A stretch of 11,860 nucleotides of DNA from Polaribacter sp. (GTDB lineage: Bacteria > Bacteroidota > Bacteroidia > Flavobacteriales > Flavobacteriaceae): positions 1 to 11,860 of the forward strand of contig JAQWOW010000027.1 of the NCBI GenBank assembly GCA_029245665.1, in the 5' to 3' direction. How positions within the stretch are numbered: the first letter of the stretch is position 1; every line of letters starts with the position of its first letter. A program made the translations under genes and the position numbers. The notes beneath the pieces were generated by a model that did no database searches, was not told where the DNA came from, and saw nothing but the letters and a program-made list of their open reading frames with translations. Shown here piece by piece: positions 1 to 7,162 of this stretch.

Positions 1-1
1 A

Positions 2-766
2 GATTTAGAGGTTCCCTCAATTGAACCAAAACTAATCATTGACGCATCTTTTGAAGTCATGTTTGATCAGAATCCTATTGTTTCAAATAACAGTGTAAAA
101 TTGAGATTATCAGCAGATTATTTTGAAGATGTAATTCCTATCGTTACAGATGCAACAGTCTTCTTGACAAATTTATCAAATAATGAGGATATCCCTTTTT
201 CTGATGTAAACGCAGATGGCGATTATGAACCTTCAGATCCATTTTTTCCTCTTGATGGTGTAGAATACGAATTGACAGTTATCTACAATAATGAAACATA
301 CAAAGGGAAAGCTACAAAGGTTAAAACATCAAAACTTATAACTGTAGAACAGGGAGAAAAAACCTTATTTTCTGGTGACGAAATAGAGTTAAAAATATCA
401 TTTCAAGATAACGAAGCACAGGAAAACTATTATCTTTTTAACATAGACACCTACAATTATCTTGCCATTGAAGATCGTTATTTTGATGGATCCATTTATA
501 ATTTTTCTTATTTCTATGAAGATGAAAATATTGAATTTCCCAAAAGCATTCCGATCAAATTATCTGGAATTACAAAAGAATATTTTACATATTTTAGAGT
601 GTTAATTTCTCAAAGCGGTCAAAATGCTGGGGGACCATTTCAATCTGCACCATCTTCTTTATTAGGAAATATCACAAATACTTCCAATGAAGCAAATTTT
701 CCGCTAGGGTACTTTCACATATCAGAAACAGATACTTTGAATTTAGAGTTGGTTGAAAAAAACTGA
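2..766 (+). CDS. DUF4249 family protein, 3' part (start lies before the window)
   Basis: The frame is open from the first full codon (position 2). Residues before the first internal Met (position 59) already look like the family, with the EPKLIIDASFE stretch that normally sits just after the lipoprotein signal, so the Met at 59 is not the start and perhaps 20-40 residues are missing to the left. What is visible is about 254 residues of beta-rich, acidic sequence ending in the PLGYFHISE motif near the C-terminus that is typical of DUF4249. In Bacteroidota these are usually predicted outer-envelope lipoproteins encoded next to a TonB-dependent receptor; that partner would be to the left and cannot be seen. 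The biochemical function of the family is unknown. murQ follows after a 54-bp gap on the same strand and could be co-transcribed. Family assignment is from memory of motifs, not from a search. Confidence 0.8.
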   Translation, partial: DLEVPSIEPKLIIDASFEVMFDQNPIVSNNSVKLRLSADYFEDVIPIVTDATVFLTNLSNNEDIPFSDVNADGDYEPSDPFFPLDGVEYELTVIYNNETYKGKATKVKTSKLITVEQGEKTLFSGDEIELKISFQDNEAQENYYLFNIDTYNYLAIEDRYFDGSIYNFSYFYEDENIEFPKSIPIKLSGITKEYFTYFRVLISQSGQNAGGPFQSAPSSLLGNITNTSNEANFPLGYFHISETDTLNLELVEKN

Positions 767-820
767 AATTTCACTTTAAATGAATACTTCAGAACAGAGG
801 AAATAATGTATTTTTGAGTA

Positions 821-1633
821 ATGACTTTTATAAAAACAACAGAACAAGATTCAAAATACAATCATTTAGAAAAGATGACTGTTTCCGATTTATTAATGCA
901 TATTAATAATGAAGATAAAATAGTTCCTTTGGCTGTAGAAAAAGCTTTACCACAAATTAAAGCCTTAACAGAACAAATTGTTCGTAAATTAGAAAAAAAA
1001 GGGAGACTTTTCTATATTGGTGCAGGTACAAGCGGCAGGTTAGGTATTCTAGATGCTTCTGAATGTCCACCAACTTTTGGTGTTTCTAATGAACTCGTTA
1101 TTGGTATTATTGCTGGTGGAGATACTGCTATTAGAAAAGCTGTTGAATTTGCAGAAGATTCAACCAATGAGGGTTGGATTGACCTACAGAAACATCAAAT
1201 TTCTAGCAAAGACATCGTAGTTGGTATTGCTGCTTCGGGAACAACTCCTTATGTAATTTCTGCCCTAGAAAAATGCAATCAAAACAAGATTATTACTGCC
1301 TGCATAACCTGTAACGAAAACAGTCCTTTATCTCACGTATCTAAGTTTCCGATTGAAGTAGTTGTTGGTCCAGAGTTTGTCTCTGGAAGCTCTAGAATGA
1401 AAGCAGGAACTGCTCAGAAATTAGTTTTAAATATGCTGTCTACTGCAACAATGATTCAATTAGGCAAAGTAAAAGGAAACAAAATGGTTGATATGCAACT
1501 TTCCAATCATAAATTAGTATATAGGGCCGAAAAAATGTTGGTCAAAGAATTAAACATTAGCCAAAAAGAGGCGAAAATTTTATTGAAACAGTTTGGAAAT
1601 GTTAGAAATGCTATTAAAAACTATAAAAAATGA
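821..1633 (+). CDS. murQ: N-acetylmuramic acid 6-phosphate etherase MurQ
   Basis: Cytoplasmic lyase of peptidoglycan recycling: it splits the D-lactyl ether of MurNAc-6-phosphate to give GlcNAc-6-phosphate and D-lactate. The 270-residue product has the SIS sugar-phosphate fold, with the GAGTSGRLGILDASECPPTFG signature in pieces at residues 67-87. Glu81 (in DASEC) and Glu112 (in AEDS) are 31 residues apart, the same spacing as catalytic Glu83 and Glu114 of the E. coli enzyme. A second sugar-phosphate loop is seen at SGTTPY, and SGSSRMKAGTAQK is also conserved. The last 35 or so residues form the small helical domain (ISQKEAKILLKQFGNVRNAI). It is about 28 residues shorter than E. coli MurQ at the C-terminus, which I believe is usual in Bacteroidota. 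No good Shine-Dalgarno precedes the ATG. The stop overlaps the next start (ATGA). Confidence 0.95.
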   Translation: MTFIKTTEQDSKYNHLEKMTVSDLLMHINNEDKIVPLAVEKALPQIKALTEQIVRKLEKKGRLFYIGAGTSGRLGILDASECPPTFGVSNELVIGIIAGGDTAIRKAVEFAEDSTNEGWIDLQKHQISSKDIVVGIAASGTTPYVISALEKCNQNKIITACITCNENSPLSHVSKFPIEVVVGPEFVSGSSRMKAGTAQKLVLNMLSTATMIQLGKVKGNKMVDMQLSNHKLVYRAEKMLVKELNISQKEAKILLKQFGNVRNAIKNYKK

Positions 1634-1872
1634 GTACCAATTTAAATTTATTAGCAAAGGGTTTAAAATATTTAGGCATTTTAATTTTTCTTTTTATAGC
1701 TTCACCAATAGTCCTTACAATAGGGTATAAAGCGCTCACTAAATTTGAAAATACTCCCAAAGAATACCTGTCTTATATAATTTTATTTACTGCAGGAATA
1801 CTAATGATTTTCACAATTTACTTTGCTTTTAAAACTTTCAAAATGTTGTTAAAAGCATTATTTAATGATTGA
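1630..1872 (+). CDS. Small two-helix membrane protein, DUF6095-like
   Basis: The 80-residue product has two hydrophobic segments, at about residues 14-34 (LGILIFLFIASPIVLTIGY region) and 47-69 (SYIILFTAGILMIFTIYFAF region), joined by a short polar loop (TKFENTPKEY), and a basic tail. It resembles the DUF6095 proteins that commonly sit directly behind murQ in flavobacteria; that assignment is from memory. Its ATG overlaps the murQ stop by four bases (ATGA), so the two are very probably translationally coupled and made together at similar levels. No function is known. The coupling suggests a link with cell-envelope recycling, but that is inference from position only. The gene ends only 21 bp from the convergent ettA stop. 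Confidence 0.8.
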   Translation: MSTNLNLLAKGLKYLGILIFLFIASPIVLTIGYKALTKFENTPKEYLSYIILFTAGILMIFTIYFAFKTFKMLLKALFND

Positions 1873-1893
1873 ATAAAAAGCCTATTCACTCTA

Positions 1894-3585
1894 TTAACGA
1901 ATTAACTTCTTATACTTTATACGTTTGGGCATCAAATCTCCACCCAATCGTTTTTTCTTATTCTCCTCATAATCAGAGAAAGAACCTTCAAAGAAATATA
2001 CTTGACTATCCCCTTCAAAAGCTAAAATATGCGTACAAATTCTATCTAAAAACCATCTATCGTGAGAAATAACTACGGCGCAACCAGCAAAATTCTCCAA
2101 CCCTTCTTCTAAAGCTCTTAGTGTATTGACATCTAAATCGTTTGTTGGCTCATCTAAAAGTAGAACATTTCCTTCTTCTTTTAGTGTCATTGCTAAATGC
2201 AAACGATTACGTTCTCCACCAGATAACGTTGAAACTTTTTTATTTTGCTCACTCCCAGAGAAATTAAAACGACTTAAATACGCTCTTGAATTAACTTGCT
2301 TTCCCCCCATCATAACCAAATCTTGACCATCCGAAAAATTTTCCCAAATTGTTTTATCAGGATTGATGTCTGAATGTGCTTGATCTACGTATGCAATCTT
2401 GGCAGTTTCACCGACACTAAAATTACCCTTATCAGGAGCTTCTTCTCCCATTATCATTTTAAAAATTGTAGTTTTCCCAGCACCATTTGGACCAATAATT
2501 CCAACAATACCTGCTTGTGGTAGATTAAAAACTAAATCTTCATATAATAATTTGTCATCAAAAGCTTTAGAGACTCCGCTTGCTTCAATTACATTTGTTC
2601 CCAAACGAGGACCATTAGGTATGTAAATTTCCAGTTTTTCATCAACTTGCTTTTGATCTTGACTCAATAACTTATCATAATTTTTCAAACGTGCTTTCTG
2701 TTTTGTTTGACGGCCTTTCACTCCCTGACGAACCCATTCTAATTCTCTTTCTAATGTTTTTTGGCGCTTAGAAGCAGTTTTACTTTCTTTCGCCATTCTT
2801 TGAGACTTTTGATCTAACCAGGAAGAATAATTCCCTTTCCAAGGAATTCCTTCTCCTCTATCTAATTCTAGGATCCAACCAGCAACATTATCTAAGAAAT
2901 AACGATCATGAGTGACTGCAATTACCGTCCCTTTATATTGTGCTAAATGATGTTCTAACCAATGAACAGATTCTGCATCTAGGTGATTTGTTGGCTCATC
3001 TAATAATAAAATTTCTGGTTCTTGTAAAAGCAATCTACACAATGCAACACGTCTTTTTTCACCTCCAGAAAGCACGCCGATTTTTTTATCTGAGTCAGGA
3101 GTTCTCAAAGCATCCATTGCTATTTCTAGCTTGGTGTCCAATTCCCAAGCATTTGCCGCATCAATTTTATCTTGTAATTCTGCTTGTTGCGCCATCAATT
3201 TATCCATCTTATCTGCATCAGAATAAACTTCTTCTAGACCAAACATATCGTTGATTTTATTGTATTCATCAAGAATTGCAACAGTTTCTGCAACTCCTTC
3301 TTTAACAATTTCTAAAACAGTCTTCTCTGGGTCTAATTGGGGTTCTTGCTCTAAATATCCTACTTTATAACCTGGAGAAAAAGTAACATCTCCTTGAAAG
3401 TTTTTTTCTACACCTGCTATAATTTTTAATAATGTAGATTTTCCAGAACCATTTAATCCTAGAATTCCGATTTTTGCTCCATAAAAAAAGCTTAAATAAA
3501 TATCCTTTAAAACTTGTTTACCAGTTGATTGATAGGTCTTAGAAACCTTATTCATCGAAAAGATAACTTTCTTATCGTCGCTCAT
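1894..3585 (-). CDS. ettA: Energy-dependent translational throttle protein EttA (ABC-F ATPase)
   Basis: Soluble ABC-F protein that binds the ribosomal E site and gates the first peptide-bond step according to ATP/ADP level. The 563 residues (E. coli 555) hold two ABC domains. The first has Walker A GLNGSGKST at 43-51, signature LSGGE at 172-176, Walker B with Glu197 in LLLDEPTNHLD and switch His226. The second has Walker A GPNGAGKTT at 365-373, signature LSGGE at 454-458, Glu479 in LLLDEPTNDLD and His508. The linker at about 245-320 (WLDQKSQRMAKE, ERELEWVRQGVKGRQTKQKARL) is the tRNA-contacting segment typical of EttA rather than Uup or other ABC-F groups. There are no transmembrane segments. 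The basic C-terminal tail (KRLGGDLMPKRIKYKKLIR) is also typical. It lies 50 bp downstream of the small membrane protein gene, with a hairpin in between. Confidence 0.96.
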   Translation of the reverse strand: MSDDKKVIFSMNKVSKTYQSTGKQVLKDIYLSFFYGAKIGILGLNGSGKSTLLKIIAGVEKNFQGDVTFSPGYKVGYLEQEPQLDPEKTVLEIVKEGVAETVAILDEYNKINDMFGLEEVYSDADKMDKLMAQQAELQDKIDAANAWELDTKLEIAMDALRTPDSDKKIGVLSGGEKRRVALCRLLLQEPEILLLDEPTNHLDAESVHWLEHHLAQYKGTVIAVTHDRYFLDNVAGWILELDRGEGIPWKGNYSSWLDQKSQRMAKESKTASKRQKTLERELEWVRQGVKGRQTKQKARLKNYDKLLSQDQKQVDEKLEIYIPNGPRLGTNVIEASGVSKAFDDKLLYEDLVFNLPQAGIVGIIGPNGAGKTTIFKMIMGEEAPDKGNFSVGETAKIAYVDQAHSDINPDKTIWENFSDGQDLVMMGGKQVNSRAYLSRFNFSGSEQNKKVSTLSGGERNRLHLAMTLKEEGNVLLLDEPTNDLDVNTLRALEEGLENFAGCAVVISHDRWFLDRICTHILAFEGDSQVYFFEGSFSDYEENKKKRLGGDLMPKRIKYKKLIR

Positions 3586-3609
3586 TGTCGTCTATTTTAT
3601 ATTTGATTG

Positions 3610-3637
3610 AAAACCGCTACTGAAACTGTAGCCTTTT
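3610..3637 (-). terminator. Possible hairpin terminator/attenuator between the small membrane protein gene and ettA
   Basis: Read on the minus strand, AAAA-G-GCTAC, loop AGTTTCA, GTAGC-GG-TTTT: a perfect 5-bp GCTAC/GTAGC stem that can be extended by A4/T4 across a G/GG mismatch. It starts at the stop codon of the upstream gene and ends in a short T run. The stem is short and the T tract only four bases, so it would be a weak terminator at best, possibly letting some reads through into ettA. Confidence 0.35.
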
Positions 3638-3818
3638 AAACTCTTCCTTTCAATGCATTAAAAACCCATGCAATTGCAAAAAAACCAACACCAACTGCTG
3701 CAAAACCCCATCCTGCTACTTCATTATATCTAAAAGCACCTAGAGCAATTAAACCCAATCCTACAAGTATCATTATAAATGTTGCCCATGCAAGTACTGT
3801 ATTTTTATTCATTCCCAT
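3636..3818 (-). CDS. Small membrane protein, CAL67264-like family
   Basis: The 60-residue product is almost entirely hydrophobic. Two predicted membrane helices, at about residues 8-28 (LAWATFIMILVGLGLIALGAF region) and 34-55 (AGWGFAAVGVGFFAIAWVF region), are joined by a short RYNEV loop, with a basic ALKGRV end. It looks like the small family NCBI names CAL67264 after a Gramella protein, which is highly conserved in flavobacteria; this comes from memory and was not searched. Function is unknown. The start could be Met1 (3818) or Met3 (3812); I take the first, as there is no ribosome-binding site to decide between them. A good Bacteroidota promoter lies 27-56 bp upstream, so it is probably the first gene of its own transcript, with ettA downstream. 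Confidence 0.8.
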   Translation of the reverse strand: MGMNKNTVLAWATFIMILVGLGLIALGAFRYNEVAGWGFAAVGVGFFAIAWVFNALKGRV

Positions 3819-3844
3819 AATTCGTGATTTGATATTTTGAATCG

Positions 3845-3874
3845 CAAATATCGTTATTTATTTGATACTGTCAA
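3845..3874 (-). promoter_or_regulatory. Putative Bacteroidota-type promoter for the small membrane protein gene
   Basis: On the minus strand a -33 TTG (3872-3874) is followed after 19 bp by GATATTTG (3845-3852), one mismatch from the TAnnTTTG -7 consensus of Bacteroidota sigma-A promoters. The spacing fits the usual range. It predicts a transcript start near 3840 and a leader of about 20 nt. The -33 region overlaps an inverted repeat (ATTTGA-tactg-TCAAAT). Confidence 0.55.
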
Positions 3875-3876
3875 AT
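3860..3876. promoter_or_regulatory. Inverted repeat overlapping the -33 element (possible operator)
   Basis: ATTTGA, five-base spacer TACTG, TCAAAT: perfect 6-bp arms, centred on 3868 and covering the -33 TTG of the putative promoter. Position and size suit a dimeric repressor site. In AT-rich DNA a 6-bp dyad can arise by chance, so confidence is low. Confidence 0.3.
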
Positions 3877-3936
3877 TATAGATTTGGTAAAAAGTCTATA
3901 AATTTAGGGGTTTCATAAGAGTTCTAAAAATACTAT

Positions 3937-4929
3937 TTAATTTCTTCCAAGTTTACGCAATGCCACCCATTGTTTCATTTTTTCTCTAGAATCACAAGCA
4001 GGATACCCTATCACTGTTTTACCAGCCTCTACGTCACTTATAACACCTGAACCTCCACCAACTGTTGCGCCAGAATGAATTGTAACATGATCTTTTATAG
4101 AAGCGCTTCCTCCAATAATTACCCCATCTCCTAAAGTTACAGAGCCTGCCAAGCCACTATTCCCTGCTATGATACAACATTTGCCCAATACTGAGTTATG
4201 ACCTATTTGTACTAAATTATCAATCTTACAACCATCACCTAAAATGGTAGCACTAAATTTTCCACGATCAATACACGAATTAGCACCTACTTCCACAGCA
4301 TTGCCAATAACAACATTACCAATATGCTTTATTTTAACCAAACCTCTTCCATCGATAGAAGGTCTATAGCCAAAGCCATCTGCTCCAATGCTAACATTTG
4401 AATGAAAAATACATTGACTTCCAATTTCACTTCGTTCTCTGATAACGGTTCCAGACCAAATAATTGTCTCATTTCCAATTGAAGTATTATCAAAAATAGA
4501 GACATTCGGATAGATAACTACATTGTCACCAATTGTTACATTTTTACCCACATAGGAATTCGCGCCAATTTTACATCCATTTCCTAATTTTGCAGTTTTA
4601 TTTACAACTGCTGTAGGGTGAATGTCTGAGTCAAAATAAGGAGGTTCAGGTTCAAAAGCATCCAATAGAATTGCCATTGCCAAATCCGCATTTTTAACTT
4701 TCACAAAAGCTTTTCCCTCTCCTGGTAGAATCTTTATTCCCTCATAAACAATTGCCATACTTGCGTTTGATGTTTCCCATAAACGAGTATATTTAGAATT
4801 ACCTATGATCGTAACATTCCCCTTTTTTGCATTTTCAATTTGTTCTGGGGCAAATATTAAATCTTTACAATTTCCGATGAGCTCGCCTTGAACAAGTGAT
4901 GTTATTTCTTCAATAGAGAATGATTTCAT
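3937..4929 (-). CDS. lpxD: UDP-3-O-(3-hydroxyacyl)glucosamine N-acyltransferase (LpxD family)
   Basis: Third-step enzyme type of lipid A synthesis: it moves a 3-hydroxyacyl chain from acyl carrier protein to the amino group of UDP-3-O-acylglucosamine, in the cytoplasm at the inner membrane. Of 330 residues, about 1-100 form the uridine-binding domain (SIEEITSLVQGELIGN, later NADLAMAILLD). From about 103 to 295 there are repeated hexapeptides of a left-handed beta helix (IGANSYVGKNVTIGDNVVIYPNV). IGADGFGY is at 181-188. His244 (QIGHN) matches catalytic His239 of E. coli LpxD, and His281 lies 37 residues on, as His276 does in E. coli. The C-terminus has GYPA and a short helix. It stands alone here, not beside lpxC, fabZ or lpxA, so it may be a second LpxD paralogue with its own acyl or sugar preference; that part is inference. 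It sits 70 bp downstream of fadH. Confidence 0.85.
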   Translation of the reverse strand: MKSFSIEEITSLVQGELIGNCKDLIFAPEQIENAKKGNVTIIGNSKYTRLWETSNASMAIVYEGIKILPGEGKAFVKVKNADLAMAILLDAFEPEPPYFDSDIHPTAVVNKTAKLGNGCKIGANSYVGKNVTIGDNVVIYPNVSIFDNTSIGNETIIWSGTVIRERSEIGSQCIFHSNVSIGADGFGYRPSIDGRGLVKIKHIGNVVIGNAVEVGANSCIDRGKFSATILGDGCKIDNLVQIGHNSVLGKCCIIAGNSGLAGSVTLGDGVIIGGSASIKDHVTIHSGATVGGGSGVISDVEAGKTVIGYPACDSREKMKQWVALRKLGRN

Positions 4930-4999
4930 AAATAATATTTGTCTTGGTTAATTATTTTTTAAAATGTTCTAAATTTATATGAATAATAATTTCATAAAA

Positions 5000-7024
5000 T
5001 TACAATTTTGCAGCCAGCCTAGCTCCCTGATCAATTGCAATTTTTGCATCTAATTCTTTCGCCAAAGCTGCTCCACCAATTACATGTACCTTTTTACCTG
5101 CATCTATTAAAGGCTGATATAATTCTTTAAAAGGCGATTGACCTGCACAAATAATAATATTGTCTACTTCTAAGATTTTTGACTCTCCATTTTGTTGATA
5201 ATGCAATCCTTTATCATCAATTTTTGTATAGGAAACTCCAGCCATGAATTGAACATTTTTCTTTTTCAAAGTAGATCGGTGAATCCAACCTGTGGTTTTA
5301 CCAAGCTTTGCACCAAATTTACCTTTGCTTCTTTTAAACATAAAAACCTCTCTAGATGAGGGTTCAAACTCGGGATGAATTGCTTCAATACCTGCTCTTG
5401 CCTCTAAAGATTTATCTATTCCCCATTCTTTTAACCAAACGTCAATATTTTGTGATGCAGATTCACCTTCATGAGTTAAGTATTCTGAAACATCAAAACC
5501 AATTCCTCCTGCTCCGATAACTGCTACACGTTTTCCAACGGGTTTTTTATCTTTTAAAACCTCGATATAACTCAATACTTTTTCATGATTGATGCCTTTT
5601 ATTGTCAATGCTCTTGGCTTAATTCCTGTTGCTACTATTATTTCGTCAAAATTTGCATCTTTTAAATCATCTACAGAAACTCTTGTATTAAGTTTTAAGT
5701 TTACGTCATAAATTTCAATTTGTTTTTTGAAATAACGCAAGGTTTCGTAAAACTCTTCTTTTCCTGGAATTTGTTTGGCAATATTAAACTGTCCACCAAT
5801 TTCTTTATCAGCATCAAACAGCGTAACAATATGACCTCTTTGGGCAGCTATTGTTGAGACTGCTAAACCAGCAGGGCCTGCACCAACTACTGCAATTTTT
5901 TTCTTTATTTCCGTTGGATTGTAATTAAATTCTGTTTCATGACAAGCTCTGGGATTCACCAAACAACTTGCCACTTTTTGTTGAAAAACATGATCTAAAC
6001 AAGCTTGATTACAAGCAATACAAGTATTTATTTCATCTGCTCTTTCTTGTGCTGCTTTGTTCACCCATTCTGGATCTGCTAAAAAAGGACGTGCCATAGA
6101 AATCATGTCTGCATCTCCTTCTGACAATATTTTTTCTGCAGTCTCTGGCATGTTTATTCTGTTAGAAGTTATCAATGGAATTGAGATTTCTTCTTTCATT
6201 TTTTTGGTAACCCAGGAAAATGCACCTCTTGGAACCGATGTTGCTATTGTTGGGATTCTAGCTTCATGCCAACCTATTCCCGTATTAATTATCGTTGCAC
6301 CCGCTTTTTCAATTTCTTTACCTAGCTGTACAACTTCTTTCCAAGAACTTCCTTTTTCTACTAAATCTAACATAGATAGTCTATAGATGATAATAAAATC
6401 TTCACCAACAACTTTTCTTGTTTGCTTTACCAATTCAATTGGTAAGCGCATTCTATTTTCATAGTCCCCTCCATAATTATCAGTCCTTTTATTGGTTCTT
6501 TTTACAATAAATTGATTAATTAAATACCCCTCTGAACCCATAATTTCAACACCATCATAACCAGCTAATTTGGACAATTTCGCACAGTTTACAAAGTCGC
6601 TAATTGTTCTTTTTATCCCTGATTGTGTTAACTTAAATGGTTTAAAAGGTGTTATAGGTGATTTTATTTTTGATGGCGCAACATTGAAAGGATGATATCC
6701 ATAACGACCTGCATGTAAGATTTGCATGCAAATTTTACCTCCTTGTTTATGAACAGCTTCTGTTATTTTTTGATGCTCCTTTGCATGTTTCTTGCTTGAC
6801 ATTCTAGCTGCAAAAGGGCCTGTCCAACCTTGAATATTTGGTGAAATCCCTCCTGTTATTATCAATCCTACACCTCCTTTTGCTCTTTCTGCATAGTAGG
6901 TAGCAATTTTATCAATTCCATTTTTCTCTTCTTCTAAACCTGTATGCATAGAACCCATTAAAATTCTATTTTTTAAAGTTGTAAAACCTAAATCTAAAGG
7001 TTCAAAAATATGCTTGTATTTCAT
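5000..7024 (-). CDS. fadH: NADPH-dependent 2,4-dienoyl-CoA reductase FadH
   Basis: Iron-sulfur flavoenzyme that reduces 2,4-dienoyl-CoA with NADPH so unsaturated fatty acids can enter beta-oxidation. Numbering from the chosen start (674 residues, E. coli 672): the old-yellow-enzyme barrel opens with FEPLDLGFTTLKNRILMGSMHTG; catalytic Tyr167 (EGYLIN) and His253 (WHEAR) match E. coli Tyr166 and His252. The 4Fe-4S ligands Cys335, 338, 342 and 354 (CIACNQAC, then SCLVNPRAC) match E. coli 334, 337, 341 and 353. Then come an FAD site (GAGPAG, about 381) and an NADPH site (GAGGIG, about 504). An in-frame ATG at 7051 would add nine residues with no counterpart in the family and lies inside a 14-bp palindrome, so I prefer the ATG at 7024. 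It is separated from the pirin gene by 138 bp, enough for its own promoter. Confidence 0.95.
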   Translation of the reverse strand: MKYKHIFEPLDLGFTTLKNRILMGSMHTGLEEEKNGIDKIATYYAERAKGGVGLIITGGISPNIQGWTGPFAARMSSKKHAKEHQKITEAVHKQGGKICMQILHAGRYGYHPFNVAPSKIKSPITPFKPFKLTQSGIKRTISDFVNCAKLSKLAGYDGVEIMGSEGYLINQFIVKRTNKRTDNYGGDYENRMRLPIELVKQTRKVVGEDFIIIYRLSMLDLVEKGSSWKEVVQLGKEIEKAGATIINTGIGWHEARIPTIATSVPRGAFSWVTKKMKEEISIPLITSNRINMPETAEKILSEGDADMISMARPFLADPEWVNKAAQERADEINTCIACNQACLDHVFQQKVASCLVNPRACHETEFNYNPTEIKKKIAVVGAGPAGLAVSTIAAQRGHIVTLFDADKEIGGQFNIAKQIPGKEEFYETLRYFKKQIEIYDVNLKLNTRVSVDDLKDANFDEIIVATGIKPRALTIKGINHEKVLSYIEVLKDKKPVGKRVAVIGAGGIGFDVSEYLTHEGESASQNIDVWLKEWGIDKSLEARAGIEAIHPEFEPSSREVFMFKRSKGKFGAKLGKTTGWIHRSTLKKKNVQFMAGVSYTKIDDKGLHYQQNGESKILEVDNIIICAGQSPFKELYQPLIDAGKKVHVIGGAALAKELDAKIAIDQGARLAAKL

Positions 7025-7043
7025 AATGCTAGAGTTAAATTTG

Positions 7044-7057
7044 TTATGCATGCATAA
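7044..7057. promoter_or_regulatory. Perfect 14-bp palindrome upstream of fadH (candidate operator)
   Basis: TTATGCATGCATAA is identical to its reverse complement and is centred about 27 bp upstream of the preferred fadH start. It is richer in G/C than its flanks, so it is less likely to be an AT-rich accident than the other dyads here. A TTG at 7065-7067 on the minus strand could be a -33 element, but I find no matching TAnnTTTG, so the promoter itself is not defined. The regulator is unknown. Confidence 0.45.
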
Positions 7058-7162
7058 TATTTAGCAATATATGTTTATTTTTTAAAAAAAACTTAAGATT
7101 AAAAAATAGATATCAACGTTAACATACATTAAATCAGAAAGTATAGCAGCTTTTTTTTTATT

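Noticed and set aside
59..61. ATG as the start of the first gene
   Set aside because: The frame is open to the window edge and the residues upstream of it already match the DUF4249 pattern, so the true start lies outside.
764..773. TGAAATTTCA palindrome at the DUF4249 stop codon as a terminator
   Set aside because: Only 10 bp, no loop and no T tract after it.
809..816. TATTTTTG as a -7 promoter element for murQ
   Set aside because: It would put the transcript start on the ATG itself and there is no -33 TTG; likely chance in AT-rich DNA.
1869..2072. Possible 67-residue plus-strand reading frame
   Set aside because: Almost wholly antisense to ettA, overlaps the end of the preceding gene, and has no recognisable protein features.
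2126..3254. Three plus-strand reading frames inside ettA
   Set aside because: They lie antisense to a strongly conserved gene and their translations look like reverse-strand shadows.
4978..4996. TATGAA-N7-TTCATA dyad between fadH and the lpxD-type gene
   Set aside because: AT-only arms apart from one G/C, no T tract and no promoter element beside it; could easily be chance.
6057..6386. 109-residue plus-strand reading frame
   Set aside because: Antisense to the catalytic region of fadH; no family resemblance.
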